DNA of 18,398 nt from UBA1370 sp964515115 (GTDB taxonomy: Bacteria; Patescibacteriota; Microgenomatia; UBA1400; PJMF01): NCBI GenBank assembly GCA_964515115.1, contig CAZESB010000015.1, forward strand, positions 1 through 18,398, given 5' to 3'. The notes beneath the pieces were generated by a model. It ran no database searches, had not been told where the DNA came from, and worked only from the letters and a program-made list of their open reading frames with translations. A program made the translations under genes and the position numbers. Shown here in pieces: positions 1 through 7,074 of the stretch. Numbering within the stretch: the first letter of the stretch is position 1; every line of letters begins with the position of its first letter.

Positions 1-4
1 CAAA

Positions 5-1096
5 TTAATCGGCCAGTGAGTATGTCACGCCTTTAGTCACTCCGCGCTTCTTAATCACCCCTTTTTGAATCAAATCTTTGATATCCCGCAAAATTGTATC
101 CACCGAAACATTGGGTAGCACTCGCTGCATGTCATCGGAGGTGGCCGATTGCTGCTGTTGAAACAACTCCAGCAAAAGAATCTGCCGCTCAGACAGCGCT
201 ACTTGCTCTCCCAACTGCTTTTTGAGTTTGAGGTCTTTGGAAAGTTTAAGCACCTGCTGTTTGACTTTGTCGATTTCCAGAGCTAAACCGTAGCAAAAAT
301 ATTCCAGCCAGTAGGTGAGGTCGTGCTCGGCGGTTTGCTGGGCGGAGAGCAGCGCCTGGTAGTAGGCATCGACATCGCTGTCGAAATATTGTTCGATCGA
401 GAAAAAGCGTTTGAAATCGTAGCCGAGAGTGTAAAGAAGGAGCGTGGCCATAGCCCGGGCGGTTCGGCCATTGCCCTCGATAAACGGGTGGATATAAACC
501 AACTGGTAGTGGGCAATGGCCGCCCGCAACACCGGATGGGCCAACTTAACTTCATCGCCATGTGCCCAAGCAAAAAAATCAGCAATCAAGTAGGGAATTT
601 CCACCGAAACCGGCGGCCGAAAAACCACTCCGCCGCCAGTAGCACTGCGAACAATCACCTGCTTCTCACGGTAACTGCCCTGATATTCCGGATCAACCAA
701 GCCCTGCACCGTCAGTTTGTGAACGGTTTTAAGCGTGTCTGCCGTAAAAACCTGGCCAAAATCCGGATTTCTCTGCGCATCAATCCAATTAATGACGTTA
801 CGATAATTGATCACCTCCTGAATGTCACGGTCGCGAGCCATAATACCGGTGCGCTTAACCACTTCGTGAGTATCAGTGGTATCAGTCAGCCGCACCACCT
901 GCATGGCTTGAGCTTCAGTCAGATCATTGCCTTCAATTTTGGTGCCAAAGTGAACTGTTCTGTTAATAGCATCATCCCGGAACTTGGCTTCCCAAGCCGG
1001 CACCAGCGGCGCGTTTTCAATCAGTGCCTTAGCCGACTCAATTTTAGTAATGTAGGTGAGCAGATTGTTGGTGATCGAGTATTTGGGCTGATACAT
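5..1096 (-). CDS. Fic-family protein with C-terminal winged-helix domain
   Basis: Probable Fic-fold enzyme of 363 aa. Fic proteins usually transfer AMP, or another phosphate-containing group, from a nucleotide to a protein hydroxyl. Seen: the Fic signature HPFIEGNGRTAR at residues 203-214, carrying the catalytic His and the anion-binding Gly/Asn/Arg residues. A candidate inhibitory helix motif GTKIEGN lies at 51-57, on the N-terminal side as in self-inhibited class II Fic proteins, with Gly where Ser/Thr is usual. The last ~70 residues look like a winged helix, so DNA binding and autoregulation are plausible. The open frame extends upstream to 1204, but the ATG at 1096 begins the family-like part and follows a -10 box (1107-1112). 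The divergent AbrB-like gene may be unrelated. The target protein is unknown. Confidence 0.9.
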   Translation of the reverse strand: MYQPKYSITNNLLTYITKIESAKALIENAPLVPAWEAKFRDDAINRTVHFGTKIEGNDLTEAQAMQVVRLTDTTDTHEVVKRTGIMARDRDIQEVINYRNVINWIDAQRNPDFGQVFTADTLKTVHKLTVQGLVDPEYQGSYREKQVIVRSATGGGVVFRPPVSVEIPYLIADFFAWAHGDEVKLAHPVLRAAIAHYQLVYIHPFIEGNGRTARAMATLLLYTLGYDFKRFFSIEQYFDSDVDAYYQALLSAQQTAEHDLTYWLEYFCYGLALEIDKVKQQVLKLSKDLKLKKQLGEQVALSERQILLLELFQQQQSATSDDMQRVLPNVSVDTILRDIKDLIQKGVIKKRGVTKGVTYSLAD

Positions 1097-1106
1097 ACTG
1101 GATCTT

Positions 1107-1112
1107 AGTATA
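1107..1112 (-). promoter_or_regulatory. -10 box of the Fic gene
   Basis: On the minus strand this reads TATACT, 10 bases before the ATG at 1096. The predicted transcript starts near 1100, giving a leader of about 4 bases. No convincing -35 element is seen. It supports the ATG at 1096 over upstream starts. Confidence 0.5.
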
Positions 1113-1180
1113 ACGCTATTCTTGCAAAATTTGCAGGGATAAATAATAAATTTGAAAAAGTTTGAAGAAATTCTTGACAA

Positions 1181-1209
1181 TTGACAGCACAAAGTTTTTG
1201 GCATATACT
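1181..1209 (+). promoter_or_regulatory. sigma70-like promoter of the AbrB-like gene
   Basis: TTGACA at 1181-1186 (a second TTGACA overlaps upstream at 1174-1179) and TATACT at 1204-1209, separated by 17 bases. This is the best consensus promoter in the window. Predicted transcription start is near 1216, leaving a 17-base leader without a clear Shine-Dalgarno site. Confidence 0.75.
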
Positions 1210-1232
1210 AAAATAGTTAGAAAGTTAGAATT

Positions 1233-1418
1233 ATGGAAAATCAAACCATCATTAAGGTCCAGAATAAAGGTTTAATTACTCTGCCAAAAAATATCCGCCA
1301 AGAGCTTGGTATTCTTGAGCAAGGATATGTCCGGGTCTTTACCAAAAAAGGCAAAGTTATTATTGAGCCTGTCAGCATTTTGCCCTATTCCGTCCGCTCT
1401 TACACTGATAAAGATTAA
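1233..1418 (+). CDS. AbrB/SpoVT/MazE-like DNA-binding protein, probably truncated
   Basis: A 61-aa protein with the swapped-hairpin fold pattern of AbrB/SpoVT/MazE proteins: a strand, the turn around KGLITLPKNIRQELG (residues 12-26), then a second hairpin near KKGKVIIEPV. Such proteins bind DNA as dimers and serve as transition-state regulators or as antitoxins. No toxin gene is adjacent; the divergent Fic protein is not a known partner of this fold. The gene has its own TTGACA/TATACT promoter. It ends at TAA 1416-1418, but the same frame stays open for 30 more codons to TAA 1509-1511, with protein-like content. The family often has a longer tail, so this may be a nonsense-truncated form of a ~92-aa protein. 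Confidence 0.75.
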   Translation: MENQTIIKVQNKGLITLPKNIRQELGILEQGYVRVFTKKGKVIIEPVSILPYSVRSYTDKD

Positions 1419-1511
1419 GTACTTGCTTTAGCGAGTTTAGTGAAAGAATTTGATATCATAAGTCCGGGAGAATTATTAAAGAAAGTGCGGGCAATTCGAG
1501 CCTTAAAATAA
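1419..1511 (+). pseudogene. in-frame tail of the AbrB-like gene beyond its stop codon
   Basis: Starting directly after TAA 1416-1418 and in the same frame, 30 codons encode an Ala/Leu/Lys-rich helical segment (begins VLALASLVKEFD, ends VRAIRALK), then TAA at 1509-1511. It contains no ATG and no Shine-Dalgarno site. The next gene starts at 1516, as if the 1511 stop were the original end. Most simply it is the lost C-terminus of the AbrB-like protein. Stop-codon readthrough or a sequencing error are alternatives. Confidence 0.45.
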
Positions 1512-1515
1512 GTTT

Positions 1516-1842
1516 ATGTCAAAAATTCAAACACCAGAAAAAATCGGCGAGCTGCCGCTGTCCGTAGTCAAAAACATGGTTACTTTGGCTACCAGTGGCT
1601 TTGGTTTGGTGGTAGCTTTAGCCTGGAATGAGTTCATCAAAAATTTTGTAGACACCTATATCAACCCCTACTTGGGCAAAGAAGGCGGCACGGTTTCTCT
1701 GCTCATTTACGCGGTGGTGATGACTTTGGTGGCGGTGTTGATTACCATGCAGCTCACCGGCGTGCAAAGAAAACTCGAGCGGCTCAACGAAATGGTGAGT
1801 GAAACTGCCAAGCCTAAGAAAAGTCAGAAAAAGACACTTTAA
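1516..1842 (+). CDS. DUF5654-like small membrane protein
   Basis: A 108-aa protein with two hydrophobic segments at about residues 20-37 and 60-81, the first holding a GFGLVVALAWNEFI-type motif as I recall for the DUF5654 family common in Patescibacteria and archaea. The C-terminus is charged and Lys-rich (residues 84-108), probably cytoplasmic. Function is unknown. It starts 5 bases after the in-frame tail of the AbrB-like gene. There is no Shine-Dalgarno site, but TAAAAT (1504-1509) lies exactly 6 bases before the ATG, so it may also be transcribed as a leaderless mRNA. It lies 14 bases before the acyltransferase gene, which suggests co-transcription. Confidence 0.75.
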   Translation: MSKIQTPEKIGELPLSVVKNMVTLATSGFGLVVALAWNEFIKNFVDTYINPYLGKEGGTVSLLIYAVVMTLVAVLITMQLTGVQRKLERLNEMVSETAKPKKSQKKTL

Positions 1843-1856
1843 TTGTTTTTATTCTC

Positions 1857-2873
1857 ATGCCAAGACCAAAAGAGATTTCTGAACCAGGCGAAACTGAGTT
1901 GGTGAGTAAGCGGGAATACGCGGCTTTGGTGGCGCGAGCGTTGCTGGCGCTGCCTCGGTTGCTGGCAGAACAAAAGTTGCCTCCAAAACTGCAACGACCT
2001 TTTCAAACTTTGCCAGATATGCGGCAGGTGTTGCTTAAGGAGGAAGCGGCGGTGCGGGCGATTTATGAAGCTCTCAAGGAAAATAAGATTAATTTGGTGG
2101 GCTTGGAGCATTTTCCAGGGTTGGTGGAGCATTTGCAAGATGGCGGCAAGCTGTTTTTCCTCGGACCCCACTGGAGTGTGGTGGATATTATGGCTTTTGA
2201 GTTGGCGCTGGAGCAACTGCGGGCAACTAGTTCGAGGCAGCTGGGCGATGCTGAACAGCAAACCGACATGGAGCAGCAAGCTAGCTCGGAACAGCGAGAA
2301 GCCATCAATTTCTACGTGCCCACTTCTTCTAAATTTTATGATGCTCGATTGGGGGCACTAGGCGCTTTGCTTAATCTATTCGACATTTCCCCCTTGCCCG
2401 TGGTCCAACCTGGAGACAAAGATTTTACAGGAAAAGAAAAAGAAGCTAATGACAGAAACATGCAGACTTACCGACAAATCATGGCCGCTCTCAAAAATCC
2501 TGGGCAAGCGGTGGGCTTTTTCCCTCAAGCCACCCGCAATATTGGTCAGGCTACCACGAAAAAAGCCCACGAAGAAACGATGGCTATTATTAGGAGCAAA
2601 TGGCGAGATGAAAAGACGTTGGTGGTGCCTTTTGCGGTTCATGGCGCCTGGGAGGTGGCTGGTAAAGGCAAAATTCCGGACTTGCGTCATCATTTGACTA
2701 TTCATTACTGTGCCCCCATCACTTATCCGCGGCTTGAACAACTGGCGGCTGAGCTTAAGGTGGGACAGGCGGAGGTGCCGGTGATTATTGGTTTGGCTAC
2801 CATGCCGCGGCAGTATTGGGGTATTTATGAAGGGGTGGTGGAGCGGTATTTACAGTTACAGCAGTTACAGTAG
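1857..2873 (+). CDS. PlsC-like lysophospholipid acyltransferase family protein
   Basis: A 338-aa protein with acyltransferase hallmarks: the HX4D motif as HWSVVD, H105 and D110, in the context FLGPHWSVVD, and a motif resembling FPEGTR as FFPQATR at residues 221-227. In this family the His/Asp pair activates the glycerol or sugar hydroxyl that attacks an acyl donor. No strong transmembrane helix is seen, so membrane association would be peripheral. The substrate cannot be read from sequence: phospholipid acylation and lipid-A-type acylation are both possible. The start ATG lacks a Shine-Dalgarno site. It follows the DUF5654-like gene by 14 bases. The final codons and stop lie in a short TTACAG repeat, so the C-terminal LQLQQLQ residues are repeat-encoded. 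Confidence 0.7.
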   Translation: MPRPKEISEPGETELVSKREYAALVARALLALPRLLAEQKLPPKLQRPFQTLPDMRQVLLKEEAAVRAIYEALKENKINLVGLEHFPGLVEHLQDGGKLFFLGPHWSVVDIMAFELALEQLRATSSRQLGDAEQQTDMEQQASSEQREAINFYVPTSSKFYDARLGALGALLNLFDISPLPVVQPGDKDFTGKEKEANDRNMQTYRQIMAALKNPGQAVGFFPQATRNIGQATTKKAHEETMAIIRSKWRDEKTLVVPFAVHGAWEVAGKGKIPDLRHHLTIHYCAPITYPRLEQLAAELKVGQAEVPVIIGLATMPRQYWGIYEGVVERYLQLQQLQ

Positions 2874-2879
2874 TTACAG
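2850..2879 (+). repeat. short TTACAG repeat spanning the acyltransferase stop codon
   Basis: TTACAG occurs at 2850-2855, 2856-2861, 2865-2870 and 2874-2879; from 2856 the unit is 9 bases (TTACAG plus CAG or TAG). The stop codon TAG (2871-2873) belongs to one unit. Unit gain or loss would add or remove triplets without a frameshift. Confidence 0.7.
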
Positions 2880-2958
2880 GGCGCTGTCGATCAGCACGAT
2901 GAAGTTTTGCGGTGAGAGCAGTTTGTCAGCGGGGTGGTTAGAAAAAAAGGGCAGGTTT

Positions 2959-4056
2959 TTATTTAAATTCCTTCAGAATAGAGCCAACAAAACGGAAAAT
3001 TTTGCTATCCGTGGTTTGGGCAGCAATTTCCAGCGCCACTTTTTGATCAATAGTAGTCACCAACGACTGATAATCTCGGACCGCGGCCAGGGCCAGCTTT
3101 TTGCTGTCTTCATCTAGTTCAGAAAGAATGTCGTCGAGCAACAGCAGAGGTTTGTCATTCAAAACAGTGGCGGCGTATTGAAGTTCGCAAAACTTCAGCC
3201 ACAGGACTGCCAGGCGTTGCTGGCCACGAGAGCCGTAGATGGCAATATCGCGATACTCGCCTTCCAAAGAAAGAGTGATATAAAAATCATCCTTGTGCGG
3301 GCCGATAAGAGTGTGGCCAGCGGCAATTTCTCGATTCAGATAGGTGTCGATCCGAGTTGGAGAAATCACGGAGGGCTGGTACTCGATCAGAAAATTTACC
3401 GGAAATTCCACCTGGCGGAATTCCTGCAGCAGATCGCGTCGGTATTGCTGCATTACTTGGCCGTGTTTGAGCAGGGAAAGATTCCAGTATTCCAGAGTGG
3501 TTTTGGGTTGCTCGCCGTCTCGAATTTGAGTGAGCAGTTTGTTACGGCGCCGCAGCACTTTTTCATATTCGGCGGCGGCCCGGGCGTACTCCGGATGCAA
3601 AGTAGCCAGCGGCGTATCTAAAAAGCTGCGGCGCCTCCCCGGCGAACCCTCCACCAGCCGCATGTCCTCCGGCCGAAAAACCACGCAATAAAACTTACCT
3701 ACCGCGTCCTTCTGTCGGCGCCGAATATTATTAACCGAAAATAGCCGCTTGGCCGTTTTTTTGCCCTGCACTTCACCGCGCGTTAGCACGGCTTCAATCT
3801 CGTCGGTGCCGGACTCGCTGTCTGCCAAATCAGTCACCACTACTTTCACTCTCCCCAACTCCTCATCAAAACTGATCATCTCCTCAATTTTGCCGGCACG
3901 AAAACTTTCGCCAGTAGCAATTAGCGCCAGCGCCTCCACGATCGTGGTCTTGCCGCTGGCGTTTGGACCCAAAATAATCGTGGTTTGCTGAGACAGCGCC
4001 AGCGTCAACGAAGAAATTTTGCGAATATTCTGCAGCGAAACGCCCTTAATTTTCAT
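2959..4056 (-). CDS. recF: RecF, DNA repair ATPase of the SMC/ABC type
   Basis: RecF binds gapped DNA and helps load RecA. Seen: Walker A GPNASGKTT near the N-terminus, the RecF-specific run FRPEDMRLVEGSPGRRRSFLD, an ABC signature SRGQQR, and a Walker B/D-loop PLLLLDDILSELD. The length (365 aa from this start) is normal. The frame also allows a GTG start at 4077, but ATG 4056 begins the conserved part and follows a TACAAT -10 box with a predicted 3-base leader. It is not beside dnaA, dnaN or gyrB here, unlike the classical arrangement. It is downstream of the SpoIID-like gene on the same strand but seems to have its own promoter. Confidence 0.95.
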   Translation of the reverse strand: MKIKGVSLQNIRKISSLTLALSQQTTIILGPNASGKTTIVEALALIATGESFRAGKIEEMISFDEELGRVKVVVTDLADSESGTDEIEAVLTRGEVQGKKTAKRLFSVNNIRRRQKDAVGKFYCVVFRPEDMRLVEGSPGRRRSFLDTPLATLHPEYARAAAEYEKVLRRRNKLLTQIRDGEQPKTTLEYWNLSLLKHGQVMQQYRRDLLQEFRQVEFPVNFLIEYQPSVISPTRIDTYLNREIAAGHTLIGPHKDDFYITLSLEGEYRDIAIYGSRGQQRLAVLWLKFCELQYAATVLNDKPLLLLDDILSELDEDSKKLALAAVRDYQSLVTTIDQKVALEIAAQTTDSKIFRFVGSILKEFK

Positions 4057-4065
4057 GCTGTGAGT

Positions 4066-4071
4066 ATTGTA
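4066..4071 (-). promoter_or_regulatory. -10 box of recF
   Basis: TACAAT on the minus strand, 9 bases before ATG 4056. The predicted start of transcription is an A at 4059, giving a 3-base leader. The GTG at 4077 would lie upstream of this start site, which favours ATG 4056. Confidence 0.45.
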
Positions 4072-4116
4072 TGCCACCAGGTGGAAATAACCAAATCAAC
4101 TCTGGCCAACAAAAGT

Positions 4117-5895
4117 TTACTTCTTTTCAATATTGAAAAATGCGCCATTGCAATTTCTGCCCGACCACTGAGGAATGCGCAGATATCCGGGTGCGCGCAA
4201 GTTGAAAGCTTTGCAAAATTCATCGCCGCTTATGCTCACATTGTTGATAGTGATAGAATTTGTTCTACCATTGCCCTGAGATACTGAGATACTATTAGCA
4301 CTAGAGATCCCACCATACTTTTTAGCCACATCTCTCAGTTGGCTATGACTGTAAGGGTCGCCGCCCCAACAAGAAGTGGTCACCGGTGAGATTCGCTCGG
4401 CTTCACTTGAAGAGCCTTTCTTTAGCACCAAGTGGGCATTGACAATATCTGCCATTTCCTCTGGGCTTAGCCAAGGATTTGAACGACCGCATGTGTCTCC
4501 TTTTGGTTTCCCCCATTCACCAAAAACATTTACATACCATGCTGAATATGCCCATGGTGATCCCGCAATAACTTCGTATGATTTTTCTAGAAAGTTACTT
4601 CCCCCACTTCCGTCTGTCGTATCCCAGCCAGATGTATTGCTCCAGCCGCCATGGGTAGAGGCGTATTGCCCACCTCCAGAACCACCTTTCATAATCATTC
4701 CTTTAGTTTCTTTGACGGCATCTTTCCAAGCGTCAGCATTTTCTTCACGCTTAAATTCCTGACAGCCTTGACCTGGACAAATAGTTGATTTTCCATATGC
4801 GTAAGTTCTTGCTGCAATAGCCTGAGCTTTCAAAACTTCCTTCGGCCATGAGGATGGGACTTCATAAATGTGTTTCAAGTAATCTTCCAATTTATATGTT
4901 TCGTTATCAAAATTTTGTCCATAAGAATTCTTACCGTTCACCTTAATATTTTGATTCGTATCAACTTTCTCTATGCTCACACCAGGATAATAGGCTTTCA
5001 AAATTTGCTCTGCATTCTGCCCACTTTTTGACCTACCCAGCGCTCCATATTGACTCATGCCATTTCTGTGACTATAGCCACCAAAAGAAAAGACTGCAAA
5101 ATAGCCGCTTGGAGCCTCGTTACGAAAATGAGTTCTCGATGATTTGCCAGTTGACCCGAACGCGCCAGATCCCAAATTAATCATAAAACCACCACTCCTG
5201 GCGTTAATAATCTCCTGCTGGCGGGCAGACAATTCGGCGATTTGGCCGGAAAGCACTTGCTGATAATCTTGAGCTTTAGCAATCTCACCTTTGAAAAAAT
5301 CCGCTTGTTCATCGAGTTGTTTTTCCAGGCTGGCCAGGGTGATTTGATTCTCTTCCAGTCTGGCTTTGTCGGCTTCCAGTTGGGTAATATCCGCGCCCAG
5401 CGCCTGAATCAATTTATTGTCTTGAGCTTTGGCTGAATTCCGGTAAGCCAAGTCTTTAGTCAGTTCCTTGGCATCATCGCTGGAAAAAATCAGCAGTAGC
5501 GGTGAAAAAATCCGCAACCGCTTGTACTGAACCGCGATCCGTTTGGAAAGCACCTGATATTGATAAGTCATGTCGGCCTCTCGCTGGGTAATTTCCTCTG
5601 CCAACTCAGCACTTTCAGCCTTGGCACTGGCAATGCCCGCCCGGGCGTTAGCAATGCGCTGCTCCAGGCTCCTGACCTCCTGCTCCAGTGGGGTAGTGGC
5701 TGCTTCAGATAAACTCTTGAGGTGAGCCAGCTCATCAATTTGCTTTTGCAGCTCTTTAACTTGGTCGGCTTGGACCGGTTGCTGGTAAGTAGTGGTAGCA
5801 ATCACAAAAAAACCCGCTAAACCAACCAAAAACACTAATAGATTCAGCCAGTTGTGATGTGATTTTACTCGTTCTTGAGGTCTCGGGCAGATCAT
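4117..5895 (-). CDS. secreted coiled-coil protein with SpoIID/LytB-like peptidoglycan domain
   Basis: A 592-aa exported or membrane-anchored protein. Residues 17-36 form one hydrophobic segment ending near VQA, either anchor or signal. Residues ~43-235 are Glu/Gln/Ala-rich coiled coil, like PcsB or EnvC. From ~262 on lies a SpoIID-type domain: GMSQYGA around M280, then YYPG, then LEDYL and the EVPSSWP motif with E345, the equivalent of the catalytic Glu of SpoIID, then LKAQAIAARTYAY and a Cys pair (C373, C378). SpoIID cuts glycan strands that lack stem peptides. The GMSQYGA motif comes before the catalytic motif, the reverse of Bacillus SpoIID but known in some SpoIID/LytB proteins. Base composition changes near 5190, where the coiled coil ends. 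Likely cell-wall remodelling at division or at secretion sites. Confidence 0.85.
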   Translation of the reverse strand: MICPRPQERVKSHHNWLNLLVFLVGLAGFFVIATTTYQQPVQADQVKELQKQIDELAHLKSLSEAATTPLEQEVRSLEQRIANARAGIASAKAESAELAEEITQREADMTYQYQVLSKRIAVQYKRLRIFSPLLLIFSSDDAKELTKDLAYRNSAKAQDNKLIQALGADITQLEADKARLEENQITLASLEKQLDEQADFFKGEIAKAQDYQQVLSGQIAELSARQQEIINARSGGFMINLGSGAFGSTGKSSRTHFRNEAPSGYFAVFSFGGYSHRNGMSQYGALGRSKSGQNAEQILKAYYPGVSIEKVDTNQNIKVNGKNSYGQNFDNETYKLEDYLKHIYEVPSSWPKEVLKAQAIAARTYAYGKSTICPGQGCQEFKREENADAWKDAVKETKGMIMKGGSGGGQYASTHGGWSNTSGWDTTDGSGGSNFLEKSYEVIAGSPWAYSAWYVNVFGEWGKPKGDTCGRSNPWLSPEEMADIVNAHLVLKKGSSSEAERISPVTTSCWGGDPYSHSQLRDVAKKYGGISSANSISVSQGNGRTNSITINNVSISGDEFCKAFNLRAPGYLRIPQWSGRNCNGAFFNIEKK

Positions 5896-5901
5896 GGTGT
5901 C

Positions 5902-5907
5902 ATTGTA
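5902..5907 (-). promoter_or_regulatory. -10 box of the SpoIID-like gene
   Basis: TACAAT on the minus strand with exactly 6 bases before ATG 5895, so the predicted transcript begins at the A of the start codon. No Shine-Dalgarno site is present. Confidence 0.5.
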
Positions 5908-5976
5908 GCATTAAAATTTGATGTAAGTTACAATAATAATGTTGATTGTTGTGCTTGCAAACCAACCAATGTCCAA

Positions 5977-5987
5977 GACAATATAAC
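5977..5987 (+). promoter_or_regulatory. -10 region of the 359-aa pilin-like gene
   Basis: Two overlapping candidates: GACAAT at 5977-5982 (7 bases before ATG 5990), with a possible -35 TTGCAA at 5955-5960 and a 16-base spacer, and TATAAC at 5982-5987, which is too close. No Shine-Dalgarno site is seen, so this gene may also be leaderless. Confidence 0.35.
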
Positions 5988-5989
5988 TT

Positions 5990-7069
5990 ATGAAAAAAAT
6001 AACTGGAGCATTTCTGTTTTTAATTCTTCTCTATGGTAGTTTTATAATCTACCCACACAAAGCCCGAGCGGATGCATGCACTACTTCTGGAATTACTTCT
6101 GGTTGGGAAAACTGGTCCGGCGGCGTTAGATATTGTGTTAGAGGTTTTGAAACACAAGAAGACCTTTACGATCATATGTTTTGGGTTCGTTGTAATAAAA
6201 ATTGCAGCTCTAATTGGGCAGCAGACTGGTGGGGACAACGCCTTGCGGGACAAAGAATAGATATCGAAAGAGATCTTGGTAGCGCACAAGATGAAAACGG
6301 TAAGTGGTTTTCTTGTTTTGCTGGATATGATTTTAGTGATGAGGTAAAGAATGTTTACAACAGGTGTATGAACCCACTCTTAATAGAAAAAACTCTTGGA
6401 AACAAGGCTTGTGCTGCAGCATTTGTTCTAGGAGCAGGAGCAGGAGCACTTACCGTAGGAACAGGAGGCGCTGCTGGGCCAGCCCTAGTTCCTTTAGCTG
6501 GTACCGTCGGAAAAGCCTGCGTTGCTGCAATAGGTATTACTGAAGCAGGTCGCATATTTATACAATCTGCCGAGGCTTGCTTGCCACAATTTTACGTTCA
6601 AGTCAGAAAAAAACAATTAGTAGACGTAACTATTTGTGAAGATCCTATGCTGTACAATACAGACCTTACTGTCGCAGAACTCTCAGAAGACCAAGAACCA
6701 TTTTCTCTATGTTCGCAACTACCTGAAGGCTCAGAGTCATACATAAAATGTATAGAATGCACTGATCCTAGTGGAGTAGATGCTCAGGAAGGTGTTTGGA
6801 CTGCGGTTGGTTGTATTAAAAGGGAGCCAGAATCCATTCTTGCTGAATTACTAAGCATTGGGCTGACCATCGGTGGTGGAATAGCGCTCCTTATGATCCT
6901 TAGTGGTGGTTTTATTCTAAGCACATCTGCTGGTGATCTTAAGCGAGTGGACCAGGCAAAAGAGCTGATTACTAGTGCTGTGATTGGTTTAATTTTTATC
7001 ATTTTTTCCATAGCCATACTCCAATTTATAGGTTTTACAGTACTAAAAATACCAGGTTTCGGAGATTGA
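5990..7069 (+). CDS. large Cys-rich T4SS pilin-like protein (359 aa)
   Basis: Signal peptide at residues 1-28 (hydrophobic core, then KARADA). The exported middle holds 14 cysteines, an even number that fits disulfides, and a Gly/Ala-rich hydrophobic stretch at about 139-190. The C-terminal ~75 residues form the shared pilin core: hydrophobic helix, loop STSAGDLKRVDQAKE, second helix. This core resembles the T4SS pilin family (TrbC/VirB2-like) abundant in Patescibacteria. It is the longest of eleven paralogs here, so it may be a minor, tip or adhesive subunit rather than the filament body. The next pilin-like gene starts 5 bases after its stop, so the two form an operon. The gene looks AT-richer than most neighbours. 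Confidence 0.7.
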   Translation: MKKITGAFLFLILLYGSFIIYPHKARADACTTSGITSGWENWSGGVRYCVRGFETQEDLYDHMFWVRCNKNCSSNWAADWWGQRLAGQRIDIERDLGSAQDENGKWFSCFAGYDFSDEVKNVYNRCMNPLLIEKTLGNKACAAAFVLGAGAGALTVGTGGAAGPALVPLAGTVGKACVAAIGITEAGRIFIQSAEACLPQFYVQVRKKQLVDVTICEDPMLYNTDLTVAELSEDQEPFSLCSQLPEGSESYIKCIECTDPSGVDAQEGVWTAVGCIKREPESILAELLSIGLTIGGGIALLMILSGGFILSTSAGDLKRVDQAKELITSAVIGLIFIIFSIAILQFIGFTVLKIPGFGD

Positions 7070-7074
7070 TACTT

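Noticed and set aside
323..1108. Long plus-strand open frame antisense to the Fic gene (261 codons)
   Set aside because: It lies wholly opposite a clear Fic coding region and its translation shows no domain, signal or motif.
1097..1204. Upstream extension of the Fic gene by 36 codons
   Set aside because: The added part is Cys/Phe/Lys-rich and unlike the family, and the -10 box at 1107-1112 lies inside it.
2874..2958. Terminator or small RNA between the acyltransferase gene and recF
   Set aside because: No convincing hairpin or promoter is visible in these 85 bases.
3178..3621. Plus-strand open frame antisense to recF
   Set aside because: Overlaps strongly conserved RecF motifs on the other strand; no recognisable protein features.
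4057..4077. GTG start for recF at 4077
   Set aside because: It precedes the predicted transcript start and has no Shine-Dalgarno site; conserved RecF sequence begins at ATG 4056.
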